From Parabacteroides sp. AM08-6 (GTDB taxonomy: Bacteria > Bacteroidota > Bacteroidia > Bacteroidales > Tannerellaceae), in assembly GCF_003473295.1 (NCBI RefSeq), contig NZ_QRMP01000001.1:62001-126000 (forward strand): a DNA stretch of 64,000 nucleotides, read 5' to 3'. This document shows positions 18,197 to 28,440 of this stretch, piece after piece. A program made the position numbers and the translations under genes. Within the stretch, counting starts at the first letter, position 1; every line of letters starts with the position of its first letter. The notes beneath the pieces were generated by a model. It searched no databases. It was not told where the DNA came from and saw nothing but the letters and a program-made list of their open reading frames with translations.

Positions 18197-18485
18197 CAAA
18201 AAATATATAGTATAAAACTATCAGTTAAAAAATAACGAAGAAACCTCTTATCCATTTCCTGTGTATCAAACAGATAGTACTTTCCCCCTGTCTCGGCAAA
18301 TTGACAAGATGTTCTCCATTTCGGTGTTTCACTATCGGATTGATATGTTAAAAAGGGTTACATGTGCGGATAATTCATTTTACCCGCCATACTAATCCCA
18401 TTTAGTTGCCTTACTAATGACATTTTGATAGTCAGGAAAACTGACTTCCGGGACTTTCCGTCTACGTCCTTACAGAAACTTTTAA
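18197..18485. other. Degenerate intergenic sequence between riboswitch relic and transposase remnant
   Basis: Contains a small hairpin AGTCAG-GAAAA-CTGACT (about 18431-18447). It also has a leftward stretch of about 55 open codons without a start codon that I cannot assign. It probably consists of debris from past rearrangement. Confidence 0.4.
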
Positions 18486-18923
18486 ATATGTTTTTGTTTC
18501 ATAAACGACAAGGGGAAAAGGGACCTGGTGGTCATTGTTTCGCTGGACAAAGAGCCGAATGCCCTGGAACTATACAGGGAAAGATGGCAGATTGAAGCGA
18601 TGTTCTGGGGGTTAAAGACCAGTGGCTTCAACCTTGAGGATACCCACCTGAGAGACATCGAGAGGGTTGAAAAATTACTGGCCATCGTCATGATTGCTTT
18701 TACATGGGCATATATCATAGGCATTTACTGCAATAAACATTTTATTCCTATCAGAATCCTTAAGCACGGAAGAATGGCTAAATCTTTTTTCAAATACGGA
18801 CTTGAGTTCATCGCTACAGCACTTATGAATCCAAACTGGGATAAGCTATTTTACATCGCTTTGAAAATTTTGTCGGGTACTGTGAGGGGGATATTATCAA
18901 CTATAATTTTAACGTATTCTTAA
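18486..18923 (+). pseudogene. IS4-type transposase, C-terminal remnant
   Basis: Open from 18486 (stop at 18483) to the TAA at 18921-18923; no ATG, and the first start-like codon is GTG 18528. YRERWQIEAMFWGLK is an exact Y-x2-R-x3-E-x6-K signature of IS4-group DDE transposases and carries the catalytic glutamate. It is followed by SGFNLEDTHLRDIERVEKL. The two catalytic aspartates and the whole N-terminal part are absent, so it is inactive. No terminal inverted repeats were found. The base composition is richer in G+C than the AT-rich flank. It sits next to the decayed riboswitch, marking a junction between the glycan operon and the aspartate genes. Confidence 0.8.
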
Positions 18924-18998
18924 TCCTGTTTAACGCAACAACTTCTTTCTTCAGCGTGTTTCATTAGCAATTCTTATTCAACGCCAAAAATATGATAT

Positions 18999-20696
18999 AT
19001 GGAATGGTTTGTTAATTTACTCCGGCATTATCCGGAATTGGCTATTTTTCTTACGCTGGCTTTCGGGTTCTGGATTGGTAAGTTCAAGATAAAAAAGTTT
19101 ACATTGGGGACAGTCACCAGCGTATTGTTGGTCGGTGTAGTGGTTGGACAATTACACATAGAAATCGGGGCACCGTTGAAATCCGTTTTTTTCCTGCTGT
19201 TCTTGTTTGCGGTGGGATATAGTGTTGGTCCGCAGTTTTTCCGTGGGTTGAAAAAAGAGGGGTTGCCACAAGTTTTATTTGCAGTTGTGATGTGCTTGTT
19301 TTGTTTGTTTATTCCGTTTTTGCTGGCAAAGTTAATGGGATATCGGGCGGGTGAAGCTGCTGGTTTACTGGCTGGTTCGCAAACCATTTCAGCGGTATTA
19401 GGGGTGGCGGAAGATACCATTAATCAGTTGGGAATAGCCGATACGGATAAGACCGCGATGATTAACGTCATGCCTGTAGCCTATGCTGTCACCTATATCT
19501 TTGGTACGGCAGGTTCAGCTTGGGTGATGAGTGATATTGCTCCCCGTCTGTTGGGTGGCATTGAATCTGTAAAAAAAGCTTGTCGTGAGTTGGAAGCTAA
19601 GATGGGGACGGATGATGAAAGTGAGCAACCCGGTTTTATGCCGGCTGCCCGTCCGATTACTTTTCGCGCTTACAAAATATCAAATGATTGGTTCGGTGCA
19701 GGTAAAACGGTCAAGGAATTGGAAGATTATTTATTACAGCAAGGTCGTCGTTTGTTTGTGGAACGTGTCCGTATCAATAGTGTTATCCGCGATGCTACTC
19801 CGGAACAAATGCTGATGAGAGGTAATGAAGTAGTGTTGAGTGGTCGTCGTGAGTTTGTAATTGGTGAAGAAAATTGGATTGGCGATGAAGTGAACGATAT
19901 CGATTTGCTGGATTTTCCGGCCGAAACACTTCCAGTTCTGATTTCACGTAAGAAAATAGCAGGTATGACTGTAGATAAACTTCGTCGCCTTCCTGTGATG
20001 CACGGTGTCAGTATTAAAAGTATCAAACGTACCGGCATTAATATTCCTGTTTTGGTAGCCACTCATCTCGATCCGGGCGATATGCTGGAATTGGTCGGTA
20101 CAAAGCTGGAAGTAAATGCGGCAGCTCTTGAACTGGGGTATGCTGATAGGCCGACTAATCAGACTGATATGATATTTGTGGGATTCGGTATTTTCATAGG
20201 AGGAATAATCGGTTCGCTGGCTATTCATTTCGGAGGAGTTCCAATTAGTTTGAGTACAAGTGGAGGAGCACTGATTGCCGGACTGGTATTCGGATGGCTA
20301 CGTTCGAAACATCCGACGTTCGGTCGTATTCCGGAACCCTCTCTTTGGGTATTAAATAATGTAGGATTAAATATGTTTATTGCTGTTGTCGGGATAACAG
20401 CCGGACCCAGTTTTGTGACCGGATTGAAAGAAGTTGGGATAAGTCTGTTTTTTATCGGGGCATTAGCTACGACTATCCCGTTGATAGTCGGGGTTTTGCT
20501 GGGACGATATGTTTTTAAGTTCCATCCGGCCATCATTCTTGGTTGTACTTCCGGAGCACGTACGACTACTGCTGCTCTTGGAGCCGTTGAAGATGCTGTA
20601 GAAAGTCAGACTCCGGCTTTGGGATATACGATTACTTATGCAGTCGGCAATACGCTTTTGATTATTTGGGGGGTTGTGATTGTTTTATTGATGTAG
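18999..20696 (+). CDS. aspT: Aspartate:alanine exchanger family transporter
   Basis: 565 aa inner-membrane antiporter of the AAEx family. It has two blocks of transmembrane helices (about 1-190 and 385-565) around a cytosolic pair of TrkA-C (RCK_C) domains. Those are visible as [21 protein letters not shown] and [35 protein letters not shown] and [20 protein letters not shown] are the repeated GxxT/S motifs of the family. The gene for aspartate 4-decarboxylase starts 23 bp downstream. That partner makes aspartate-in/alanine-out exchange with proton consumption in the cytosol the likely job, as in Tetragenococcus. The start is the ATG at 18999, 75 bp after the transposase remnant. Symbol by homology and context. 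Confidence 0.88.
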   Translation: MEWFVNLLRHYPELAIFLTLAFGFWIGKFKIKKFTLGTVTSVLLVGVVVGQLHIEIGAPLKSVFFLLFLFAVGYSVGPQFFRGLKKEGLPQVLFAVVMCLFCLFIPFLLAKLMGYRAGEAAGLLAGSQTISAVLGVAEDTINQLGIADTDKTAMINVMPVAYAVTYIFGTAGSAWVMSDIAPRLLGGIESVKKACRELEAKMGTDDESEQPGFMPAARPITFRAYKISNDWFGAGKTVKELEDYLLQQGRRLFVERVRINSVIRDATPEQMLMRGNEVVLSGRREFVIGEENWIGDEVNDIDLLDFPAETLPVLISRKKIAGMTVDKLRRLPVMHGVSIKSIKRTGINIPVLVATHLDPGDMLELVGTKLEVNAAALELGYADRPTNQTDMIFVGFGIFIGGIIGSLAIHFGGVPISLSTSGGALIAGLVFGWLRSKHPTFGRIPEPSLWVLNNVGLNMFIAVVGITAGPSFVTGLKEVGISLFFIGALATTIPLIVGVLLGRYVFKFHPAIILGCTSGARTTTAALGAVEDAVESQTPALGYTITYAVGNTLLIIWGVVIVLLM

Positions 20697-20719
20697 AAAT
20701 TATTATATGATAGAAAGAT

Positions 20720-22372
20720 ATGAATACAAAGAAAACAAGAGTTATCACACGTGAATATGAAAGGAAGATGTCTGAAATCAGTCCGTTTGAACTAAAAAAC
20801 ATTCTGATAGAACTGGCTGATGAAAGTGCCCGTAAAAGTACCCATATCATGCTGAATGCCGGACGTGGTAACCCGAACTGGATTAGTACAGTCCCTCGTG
20901 AGGCTTTTTTCCTGCTTGGTCAGTTTGCTCTGGAGGAGTGTAAACGTAGTACGGAATTTTCGGAAGAGATGGTCGGACTTGCCGGTGTTCCGGATAAGAA
21001 ACGCATTGCTTCGCGTTTTATTCAGTTTTTGAATAAACATACAGATTTCTCCGGAATGCCTCTTTTGAGGGATACATATAATTATATGGTGATGCAAAAA
21101 GGGGTCGATGAAAACGACCTTGTTTTTGAGTGGGCGGAAGGTGTTATCGGCAGTCAGTATCCCGTACCTGACCGTATCCTGAAATATACGGAAATATTGG
21201 TTGAAGATTACCTGAAACAGGAACTTTGTGATAATCGCTTTAAAGGTCGTTTTGACCTTTTCGCTACGGAAGGGGGAACGGCTGCCATGTGCTATATTTT
21301 TGATTCCCTGCAACAAAACTTGTTGCTTAATAAAGGAGATAAAATAGTCCTGTTTGCTCCTGTTTTTACTCCTTATATAGAAATACCCGAGCAGGCCCGC
21401 TACTTATTCGATGTAACCGAAATCCACGCTTGTAAAATGACACATGACGGTTATCATACCTGGCAATATCTGGAAAAAGACCTTGATATATTAAAAGACC
21501 AATCTGTAAAAGCTGCTTTTATCGTGAATCCCAGTAATCCGCCTTCGTACGGACTGACCCCTGCTTTGATGAACCGGATTGTTGAAATTGTGCGTCATGA
21601 CAATCCAAACCTGATGATTATAACGGATGATGTATATGCTACATATATCCCTGATTTTTGTTCTATTATGGCTGAATTGCCGGAAAATACGCTTTGTGTC
21701 TATTCTTTTTCCAAATATTTCGGAGCAACGGGGTGGCGTCTGGCTGTTGTAGCACTCCATGAAGATAATATTTATGACCGCATGATAAAGGAGAAATCAG
21801 CCGATCAGAAAGAGATTTTAAATAAACGGTATAGTAGTTTGACACTTCATCCGGAAGAGATGCGTTTTATTGACCGTATGGTTGCCGACAGTCGTCAAGT
21901 AGCCTTGAATCATACTGCAGGACTTTCGCTTCCGCAACAAACACAAATGGCACTTTTTGCAGCCTTTTCCCTGCTTGATAAGGAGAATGCTTATAAAAAG
22001 AAAATGCAGCAAATTATTCACGACCGCCTGCATACATTGTGGGAAAATACTGGATTTACTTTGTTGGATGATCCGTTGCGTGCCGGTTATTATAGTGAGA
22101 TTGATATGTTGGTATGGGCGGAGAAGTTTTACGGAAATGATTTTGTGGAATATCTGAAAGCGAACTATGAGCCGGTCGATGTCGTATTCCGTTTGGCAAA
22201 GGAAACATCACTTGTTCTCCTGAATGGTGGCGGTTTTGATGCACCCGAATGGTCTATTCGTTGTTCATTGGCTAATCTGAAACGTGATGATTATGTCCGT
22301 ATCGGTAAAGGTATTGCTGAAATATTGCATAGTTATGCCGCCCGTTGGCAGAAAGAAACCGGGAGGCTTTGA
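20720..22372 (+). CDS. aspD: Aspartate 4-decarboxylase (PLP, bifunctional aminotransferase type)
   Basis: Converts L-aspartate to L-alanine and CO2 using a proton; some aspartate aminotransferase activity is known for the family. 550 aa, large fold type I PLP enzyme. HIMLNAGRGNPNWISTVPRE is the distinctive N-terminal signature and SFSKYFGATGWRL has the PLP lysine, Lys332. AAFIVNPSNPPSYGL is the aminotransferase motif. 23 bp behind the AspT-like antiporter, so very likely co-transcribed. Together they can generate proton motive force and alkalinise the cell during acid stress or amino-acid use. An alternative annotation as plain aspartate transaminase is less likely because of the length and N-terminus. 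Confidence 0.9.
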   Translation: MNTKKTRVITREYERKMSEISPFELKNILIELADESARKSTHIMLNAGRGNPNWISTVPREAFFLLGQFALEECKRSTEFSEEMVGLAGVPDKKRIASRFIQFLNKHTDFSGMPLLRDTYNYMVMQKGVDENDLVFEWAEGVIGSQYPVPDRILKYTEILVEDYLKQELCDNRFKGRFDLFATEGGTAAMCYIFDSLQQNLLLNKGDKIVLFAPVFTPYIEIPEQARYLFDVTEIHACKMTHDGYHTWQYLEKDLDILKDQSVKAAFIVNPSNPPSYGLTPALMNRIVEIVRHDNPNLMIITDDVYATYIPDFCSIMAELPENTLCVYSFSKYFGATGWRLAVVALHEDNIYDRMIKEKSADQKEILNKRYSSLTLHPEEMRFIDRMVADSRQVALNHTAGLSLPQQTQMALFAAFSLLDKENAYKKKMQQIIHDRLHTLWENTGFTLLDDPLRAGYYSEIDMLVWAEKFYGNDFVEYLKANYEPVDVVFRLAKETSLVLLNGGGFDAPEWSIRCSLANLKRDDYVRIGKGIAEILHSYAARWQKETGRL

Positions 22373-22416
22373 TAATTTTCATCGACAAATAAAATATCTG
22401 ACTGTCTCTTAAACAA

Positions 22417-22466
22417 AACGGGTTCTCCTTGCGTTTTAATAATAGAACGTGACAGGAGGCCCCGTT
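22417..22466 (+). terminator. Stem-loop after aspD
   Basis: AACGGG-tt-CTCCT (22417-22429) pairs with AGGAG-gc-CCCGTT (22454-22466) around a 24-base loop. It lacks a clear T-run, so termination is not certain. It ends the aspT-aspD unit. Confidence 0.5.
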
Positions 22467-22529
22467 CCGTTATAAACGTACTCTATCACCCCATAGATAT
22501 TATTGAACAAAAGGTATTGATATAAATGC

Positions 22530-22537
22530 TATTTTTG
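22530..22537 (+). promoter_or_regulatory. -7 element of the aconitase gene promoter
   Basis: TATTTTTG fits TAnnTTTG, but no convincing -33 is present. It implies a leader of about 105 nt before the ATG at 22650. The rest of 22373-22649 holds only the stem-loop above. Confidence 0.45.
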
Positions 22538-22649
22538 TTAAAAATGAAAAGATTAAACAAATAGTGTGAAGTCGTATATATGATATTCCGGAGAAAGGGA
22601 GTCGATATATTTGCAGAAAACATTGCTAACAAATAAAAACAGACTAAAT

Positions 22650-24899
22650 ATGGTGTATGACATTGAAATGCTGAAAAGCTTCTATGCTAATTTTCCGAAA
22701 CGAGTAGATGCAGTCCGTTCCTATATCGGTCGTCCGATGACGTTGGCCGAAAAAATTTTGTATGCACATCTTTATGATGAGAATGGTATCCGTCCGTATA
22801 AAAGGGGAGAAGATTATGTGAATTTCCGTCCTGACCGCGTTGCCATGCAGGATGCTACGGCACAGATGGCTTTATTGCAGTTTATGAATGCTGGAAAAGA
22901 AAAATCAGCAGTTCCCGCAACGGTTCATTGTGACCACTTGATTCAAGCTAATATCGGAGCAAAAGCGGATATTGAGACAGCTACTTCCGGCAATCGTGAA
23001 GTATATGATTTCCTGAAATCCGTTTCCGATAAATATGGTATCGGTTTTTGGAAACCGGGTGCCGGTATTATTCATCAGGTTGTACTCGAAAATTATGCAT
23101 TTCCCGGCGGCATGATGGTTGGTACGGATTCGCATACGCCGAACGCCGGTGGTTTAGGTATGGTGGCTATAGGTGTTGGTGGTGCGGACGCTGTCGATGT
23201 GATGACCGGGATGGAATGGGAATTGAAAATGCCGAAACTGATTGGTGTGAAACTGACCGGAACATTGAACGGATGGGCTTCTGCAAAGGATGTAATTCTG
23301 AAATTGGCAGGTATTCTTACCGTAAAAGGTGGAACAAATGCCATTATTGAATATTTTGGTCCGGGTGCTTCATCGCTTTCGGCTACCGGAAAGGCTACTA
23401 TTTGTAATATGGGGGCTGAAGTGGGAGCAACAACATCACTTTTTCCGTTCGATGCTAATATGGCAACTTATCTGCGTGCTACGGGACGTGACAGTATTGC
23501 GGCCTGGGCGGAGGCTATTGCGGAATATCTTGAAGCCGATATGGATGTCCGTGCTAATCCGGATGAGTTTTATGACCGTGTAATTGTCATTAATCTCTCT
23601 GAATTGGAACCGCATATCAACGGACCGTTCACGCCGGATGCAGCTACACCGATATCTGAATTTGCTGCTAAAGTAAAGGCTAATGACTGGCCTCGCAAGA
23701 TGGAAGTAGGGCTGATAGGTTCTTGTACCAATTCCTCTTACCAGGATTTGAGTCGTGCCGCTTCAATTGCTCGTCAGGCATCTGAAGATAAAATTCCGGT
23801 AGCTGCTTCACTTATTATTAATCCTGGTTCCGAGCAAATACGCTATACCGCCGGACGGGATGGTATTATCGGCGATTTCGAGAAAATAGGCGCAACCATT
23901 ATGGCAAATGCCTGTGGCCCCTGTATCGGCCAATGGAAACGCCATACGGACGATAATACCCGTAAAAATTCCATCGTTACCTCCTTTAACCGAAATTTCG
24001 CCAAACGTGCTGACGGTAATCCGAATACACATGCTTTTGTTGCTTCTCCCGAGCTTACATTGGCATTGACCATTGCCGGCGACCTTTGTTTCAATCCGCT
24101 TACCGATACTTTAAAAACGGAAGATGGCCGTGAAGTTAAACTGAGAGAGCCGGAAGGCACTGATTTTCCCCCGAATGGTTTCGATGTGGAAGATAATGGT
24201 TATCTGGCTCCTTCCGGAAAGAATGTAGACGTAGTGATTGCTCCGGATTCTTCCCGCTTACAGGTTCTTCAGCCTTTTACTCCTTGGGATGGCAATGATT
24301 TGCTTCAAATGCCGCTACTTTTGAAAGCTGAGGGAAAATGTACGACAGACCATATTTCGATGGCTGGTCCATGGCTTCGTTTCCGCGGTCATCTTGAGAA
24401 TATATCCGATAATATGCTAATGGGCGCGGTAAATGCTTTCAATGGTAAAACAAATAGTGTATTGAACCAACTGAATAATGCGTATGAAACGGTTTCGGCT
24501 GTAGCTAAGCAATATAAAGCGAAAGGTATTTCATCAATTGTTGTTGCCGAAGAAAATTATGGGGAAGGTTCATCCCGTGAACATGCCGCTATGGAACCGC
24601 GTTTTCTGAATGTAAAGGTCATTCTGGCTAAGAGTTTTGCCCGTATTCATGAAACGAACCTGAAAAAGCAGGGAATGCTGGCTTTGACATTTGCCGACAA
24701 GGAGGATTATAAGAAGGTTCGTGAAGAAGACCGTATTTCTATCGTGGGTTTGAAAGACTTTGTTCCGGATAAACCGCTGACAGCGATCCTTTATCATGCT
24801 GACGGGACAGAAGATTCGTTTGCCGTTGAGCATACTTATAATGAATTGCAGATAAAATGGTTTAAAGCCGGTTCTGCATTAAATACAAATAAATACTGA
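22650..24899 (+). CDS. acn: Aconitate hydratase
   Basis: Isomerises citrate and isocitrate with a [4Fe-4S] cluster. I start at ATG 22650 ([12 protein letters not shown], 749 aa) and not the upstream in-frame TTG at 22611, because the extra residues look like leader sequence. Mitochondrial-type aconitase. Evidence: [29 protein letters not shown], and cluster cysteines in [10 protein letters not shown] and [11 protein letters not shown]. The swivel domain has [14 protein letters not shown] and [16 protein letters not shown]. It is followed by icd after 5 bp and by citrate synthase. Together they make 2-oxoglutarate for glutamate synthesis in an organism with a branched TCA pathway. Confidence 0.96.
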   Translation: MVYDIEMLKSFYANFPKRVDAVRSYIGRPMTLAEKILYAHLYDENGIRPYKRGEDYVNFRPDRVAMQDATAQMALLQFMNAGKEKSAVPATVHCDHLIQANIGAKADIETATSGNREVYDFLKSVSDKYGIGFWKPGAGIIHQVVLENYAFPGGMMVGTDSHTPNAGGLGMVAIGVGGADAVDVMTGMEWELKMPKLIGVKLTGTLNGWASAKDVILKLAGILTVKGGTNAIIEYFGPGASSLSATGKATICNMGAEVGATTSLFPFDANMATYLRATGRDSIAAWAEAIAEYLEADMDVRANPDEFYDRVIVINLSELEPHINGPFTPDAATPISEFAAKVKANDWPRKMEVGLIGSCTNSSYQDLSRAASIARQASEDKIPVAASLIINPGSEQIRYTAGRDGIIGDFEKIGATIMANACGPCIGQWKRHTDDNTRKNSIVTSFNRNFAKRADGNPNTHAFVASPELTLALTIAGDLCFNPLTDTLKTEDGREVKLREPEGTDFPPNGFDVEDNGYLAPSGKNVDVVIAPDSSRLQVLQPFTPWDGNDLLQMPLLLKAEGKCTTDHISMAGPWLRFRGHLENISDNMLMGAVNAFNGKTNSVLNQLNNAYETVSAVAKQYKAKGISSIVVAEENYGEGSSREHAAMEPRFLNVKVILAKSFARIHETNLKKQGMLALTFADKEDYKKVREEDRISIVGLKDFVPDKPLTAILYHADGTEDSFAVEHTYNELQIKWFKAGSALNTNKY

Positions 24900-24904
24900 T
24901 TTAT

Positions 24905-26164
24905 ATGAGTAAGATAACAAAAGAAGGCGGATGCCTGATTGTACCTGAGCAGGTAACGATTCCCTATATCGAAGGGGATGGTGTGGGTGCGGAAATAACT
25001 CCGGTTTGTCAGCATATTGTAAATATTGCCGTGAAGAAAGCTTACGGCAGCAACCGTCATATTGAATGGAAAGAGGTGTTGGCTGGCGAAAAAGCTTTTA
25101 AACAGACTGGTAGCTGGTTGCCGGATGAAACAATGGACGCATTTCGGACCTATATGATTGGTATTAAAGGGCCGCTTACAACTCCGATTGGCGGCGGGAT
25201 ACGTTCGCTGAATGTCGCATTGCGGCAGACCCTCGATTTGTATGTTTGCCTGCGGCCTGTCCGGTGGTTTCAGGGAATTGTGACTCCGATAAAAGAACCG
25301 GAAAAGGTCGATATGTATATCTTCCGTGAAAATACGGAGGATATTTATGCCGGTATCGAGTGGCAACAAGGAACACCGGAAGCCAATAAGTTTTATCGTT
25401 TCCTGACGGAGGAAATGGGAGTTACGAAGGTACGTTTTCCGGAAACTTCTTCATTTGGTGTGAAACCGGTTTCTATTGAAGGAACAGAACGTTTGGTTCG
25501 GGCTGCTATCGAATTTGCTATAACGAATCGTTTGCCGAGTGTGACGCTGGTACATAAAGGAAATATTATGAAGTTTACCGAAGGTGGCTTCAAACTTTGG
25601 GGATATGCGCTTGCCGAACGTGAATTTCCAGGTCAGACATTTACTTGGCCTCAATATGAAAAGATTAAGAAGGAAAAAGGGGAGGACGCTGCCGCTCAGG
25701 CTTTGTTGGATGCCGAAAGTTCCGGCAAAGTGGTGATTAAGGATGTTATAGCGGATGCTTTTCTGCAAAATACATTGCTTATACCGGAAGAATATTCTGT
25801 GATTGCGACGTTAAACCTGAATGGTGATTATATTTCCGACCAGTTGGCAGCTATGGTTGGTGGTATCGGAATTGCTCCGGGGGCTAATATTAATTACGAT
25901 AGCGGGTATGCTATTTTTGAGGCTACGCATGGGACGGCCCCCAATATTGCCGGAAAGAATATCGTGAATCCTTGTTCATTGATTTTATCTTCTGTCATGA
26001 TGCTCGAATTTATGGGTTGGAATGAGGCTGCTATGCTGATAACGGCAGCTCTTGAGCATGCTTTTTCCGAAGGAAAAGCAACACACGATTTGGCCCGTTT
26101 TATGCCGAACGGCCAATCTCTCGGCACCAAGGAGTTTGGTGAATATATCGTAAAGATTTTATAA
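24905..26164 (+). CDS. icd: Isocitrate dehydrogenase (NADP type)
   Basis: Oxidative decarboxylation of isocitrate to 2-oxoglutarate. 419 aa, bacterial E. coli-like form. Evidence: [35 protein letters not shown] (substrate-binding Ser and Arg) and [16 protein letters not shown]. Further on are [15 protein letters not shown], the metal-binding [10 protein letters not shown] region, and [13 protein letters not shown] for the coenzyme. The residues after this last motif would decide NADP versus NAD; I assume NADP from family resemblance. Five bp after acn, hence the same transcript. Confidence 0.95.
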   Translation: MSKITKEGGCLIVPEQVTIPYIEGDGVGAEITPVCQHIVNIAVKKAYGSNRHIEWKEVLAGEKAFKQTGSWLPDETMDAFRTYMIGIKGPLTTPIGGGIRSLNVALRQTLDLYVCLRPVRWFQGIVTPIKEPEKVDMYIFRENTEDIYAGIEWQQGTPEANKFYRFLTEEMGVTKVRFPETSSFGVKPVSIEGTERLVRAAIEFAITNRLPSVTLVHKGNIMKFTEGGFKLWGYALAEREFPGQTFTWPQYEKIKKEKGEDAAAQALLDAESSGKVVIKDVIADAFLQNTLLIPEEYSVIATLNLNGDYISDQLAAMVGGIGIAPGANINYDSGYAIFEATHGTAPNIAGKNIVNPCSLILSSVMMLEFMGWNEAAMLITAALEHAFSEGKATHDLARFMPNGQSLGTKEFGEYIVKIL

Positions 26165-26186
26165 AGAAAAGAAGAATTTAACGGTA

Positions 26187-26215
26187 TTTGTTTTTATCCC
26201 GGTAAATTATCTTTC
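26187..26215 (+). promoter_or_regulatory. Possible internal promoter of gltA
   Basis: TTTG at 26187-26190 and TATCTTTC at 26208-26215 (7 of 8 to consensus), spacer 17, in the 91-bp gap between icd and gltA. Confidence 0.4.
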
Positions 26216-26255
26216 CAGTCAAACAATTCATTCATTAATAATTAAATAGAATACA

Positions 26256-27599
26256 ATGAAAAAGGAATATCTCATTTATAAATTGTCCGATGCATCCAGA
26301 GATGCTTGTAAAATAGACAATGATTTGTTTCCGAAATATAATGTGAAGCGTGGTTTACGAAATGAAGACGGTAGCGGTGTGCTGGTTGGTCTGACCAAGA
26401 TTGGTAATGTGGTAGGGTATGAACGTTTGCCTGAAGGTGGTCTGAAAGCCATTCCCGGCAAATTATTCTATCGGGGTTATGATGTTGAGGATATTGCACA
26501 TGGTCTGATTAAGGAAAAACGTTTCGGTTTTGAAGAAGTTGCTTACTTGCTTTTGTCTGGAAAGTTACCGGATAAGGAGGAATTGGCTTCCTTCAAAGAA
26601 TTGATTTGTGACAATATGCCGCTTGAACAGAAAACTAAAATGAATATTCTTGACCTGGAAGGGCAGAATATTATGAATATACTGGCTCGTAGCGTTCTCG
26701 AAATGTACACTTTCGATCCGAATCCGGACGATACCTCACGCGATAATTTGATGAGGCAATCTATTGAACTGATTTCCAAGTTTCCGACTATTATTGCATA
26801 TGCTTATAATATTTATCGCCATAGTACGCATGGCCGTTCCCTGCATATCCGTCATCCGCATGAAAATCTATCCATTGCTGAAAATTTCCTGCATATGTTG
26901 AAACGTGATTTTACGAATTTGGATGCCCGTACGCTGGATTTGTTGTTGGTTTTACAGGCAGAACATGGAGGTGGTAACAACTCTACCTTTACTGTTCGTG
27001 TGACCAGTTCTACCGGTACGGATACATATTCGTCCATAGCGGCCGGTATCGGCTCTCTTAAAGGGCCGTTACATGGTGGTGCAAATATTCAGGTTGTGGA
27101 TATGTTCCATCATTTGAAAGAGAATATTGCCGATTGGAAAAATGTAGATGAAATAGATACCTATTTCATGCGTATGCTGAATAAGGATGCCTATAATAAG
27201 ACTGGTTTAATTTATGGTATCGGTCATGCTGTTTATACTATTTCCGACCCGCGTGCTGTTGTATTGAAGGAATTAGCTCGCGATTTGGCGAAAGAAAAAG
27301 GCCGTGAAGAAGAATTTAATTTCCTTGAATTGTTGGAAGAGCGTGCCATCGAATGTTTTGCAAAACATAAAGGTACTAAAAAACGGGTTTCTTCAAACGT
27401 GGATTTCTATTCCGGCTTCGTTTATGAGATGATAGGTCTGCCACAGGAAATATATACACCATTGTTTGCAATGGCCCGTATTGTAGGTTGGACGGCACAC
27501 CGTATCGAGGAATTGAATTTTGAGGGTAAACGCATTATTCGTCCGGCTTACAAGAATGTACTTGAGGAACAAGCTTATGTTCCGATTGCCGGACGTTAA
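26256..27599 (+). CDS. gltA: Citrate synthase
   Basis: Condenses oxaloacetate and acetyl-CoA. 447 aa. Key segments are LQAEHGGGNNSTFTVRVTSS, GSLKGPLHGGANIQVV and YGIGHAVYTISDPRA. The histidines of these three correspond to the substrate and catalytic His, and RIVGWTAHRIEEL lies near the end. The N-terminal extension of about 60 residues (GLRNEDGSGVLVGLTKIGNV) is normal for the Bacteroidales form. 2-Methylcitrate synthase is the alternative reading, but the acn-icd neighbours favour citrate. Third gene of the oxidative TCA cluster, closed by a terminator. Confidence 0.94.
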   Translation: MKKEYLIYKLSDASRDACKIDNDLFPKYNVKRGLRNEDGSGVLVGLTKIGNVVGYERLPEGGLKAIPGKLFYRGYDVEDIAHGLIKEKRFGFEEVAYLLLSGKLPDKEELASFKELICDNMPLEQKTKMNILDLEGQNIMNILARSVLEMYTFDPNPDDTSRDNLMRQSIELISKFPTIIAYAYNIYRHSTHGRSLHIRHPHENLSIAENFLHMLKRDFTNLDARTLDLLLVLQAEHGGGNNSTFTVRVTSSTGTDTYSSIAAGIGSLKGPLHGGANIQVVDMFHHLKENIADWKNVDEIDTYFMRMLNKDAYNKTGLIYGIGHAVYTISDPRAVVLKELARDLAKEKGREEEFNFLELLEERAIECFAKHKGTKKRVSSNVDFYSGFVYEMIGLPQEIYTPLFAMARIVGWTAHRIEELNFEGKRIIRPAYKNVLEEQAYVPIAGR

Positions 27600-27627
27600 T
27601 TGTTGAATTTTGATTAACGGTTGTTAG

Positions 27628-27670
27628 AAAGGGAGTTTTCGTATTGAGATATACGGGAACTCTTTTCTTT
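27628..27670. terminator. Terminator after gltA
   Basis: AAAGGGAGTTTTCGTAT pairs with ATACGGGAACTCTTTT through a 7-base loop (some G-T pairs) and ends in a T-rich run. It can also serve the convergent lipoprotein gene. Confidence 0.7.
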
Positions 27671-27704
27671 TGTAATAAATGGAATTATTGTGAATGATAG
27701 ATTT

Positions 27705-28205
27705 TTAAAGTAAACTAATCGTATTGATTATCTCATTCAAACCGATATATTCAGTTTGTGTCATTACGATTTTTCCATCTTTTCCGGCTAGAAACAGGCG
27801 GGGGATTGTATTATCGGCAAAAAGCGAATAGACTCGTCTGTCGGGATCGGTAAAGAATGGTATATTATATTTATTGTCTTTAAAATAGCGGAGTACTTCT
27901 TCTTCGGTCTGTTCTCTTGCTATTAGGATAATTTGTACGGAAGGGGTATCGGTGTATTTTTCATATAAGGCCTGAATGTCGGAAAAAGCTTTTTGGCAAT
28001 CCCGACAGGTCGTGCTGAAAAAGATGATGGCTGTAATTTTTCCTTTCAGGTTCGCGGTGGAAATAGTCTCTGTTTCATTTTTAATTGAAAATTCAGGGAG
28101 CATGTCACCTTCTTTTAATGTAAAAGCATTTTTATCCGGTCCGTCTTCTTTTATGCAAGATAAGAGGAACAAGATGAAAAATAAGGATGTAAAAAACTTA
28201 GTCAT
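27705..28205 (-). CDS. Thioredoxin-like (TlpA/AhpC-type) lipoprotein
   Basis: Predicted envelope thiol-disulfide protein. I start at ATG 28205 (166 aa) since MTKFFTSLFFILFLLSC is a lipoprotein signal with Cys17 at a good lipobox; the longer ORF from 28313 puts 36 polar residues in front of it. Thioredoxin fold: GDMLPEFSIKNETETISTAN, then IFFSTTCRDCQKAF with the CxxC pair Cys67/Cys70, and the cis-proline TIPRLFL. Typical Bacteroidales periplasmic reductase or respiratory-stress protein of unknown partner. Convergent with gltA. Confidence 0.82.
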   Translation of the reverse strand: MTKFFTSLFFILFLLSCIKEDGPDKNAFTLKEGDMLPEFSIKNETETISTANLKGKITAIIFFSTTCRDCQKAFSDIQALYEKYTDTPSVQIILIAREQTEEEVLRYFKDNKYNIPFFTDPDRRVYSLFADNTIPRLFLAGKDGKIVMTQTEYIGLNEIINTISLL

Positions 28206-28440
28206 AATTATTTTTTTAACAAATATACTGATTTCTGACAAATTATACCATAATTTAGCTACACTCTGTTTTTGTTGTATGGCTATTTCCGGATAATATG
28301 TATATTTGTCCATTAAAATAAAGAGAGAAGGATAAAAAAGTTATCTGGACATTGACGATCAGTAGAAGATAAAGGAGCTGTTAGTAAATGCTTTCCGGAC
28401 AAGTCGATTGGGAAAAATATAGAAAGATAGAGTGAGAGAA

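Noticed and set aside
18170..18360. Leftward open stretch of about 55 codons (DSETPKWRTSCQFAETGGKY)
   Set aside because: No start codon, no RBS and no recognised family; it overlaps the riboswitch relic. Possibly a gene fragment, but not supportable.
18300..18360. Short similarity to 23S rRNA (CCGATAGTGAA on the minus strand)
   Set aside because: Only 11 bases match; the neighbouring sequence does not continue as rRNA.
22611..22649. TTG start for aconitase
   Set aside because: Adds 13 untypical residues; ATG 22650 gives the standard N-terminus.
28206..28313. Upstream extension of the thioredoxin-like lipoprotein
   Set aside because: Would bury the lipoprotein signal behind 36 polar residues.
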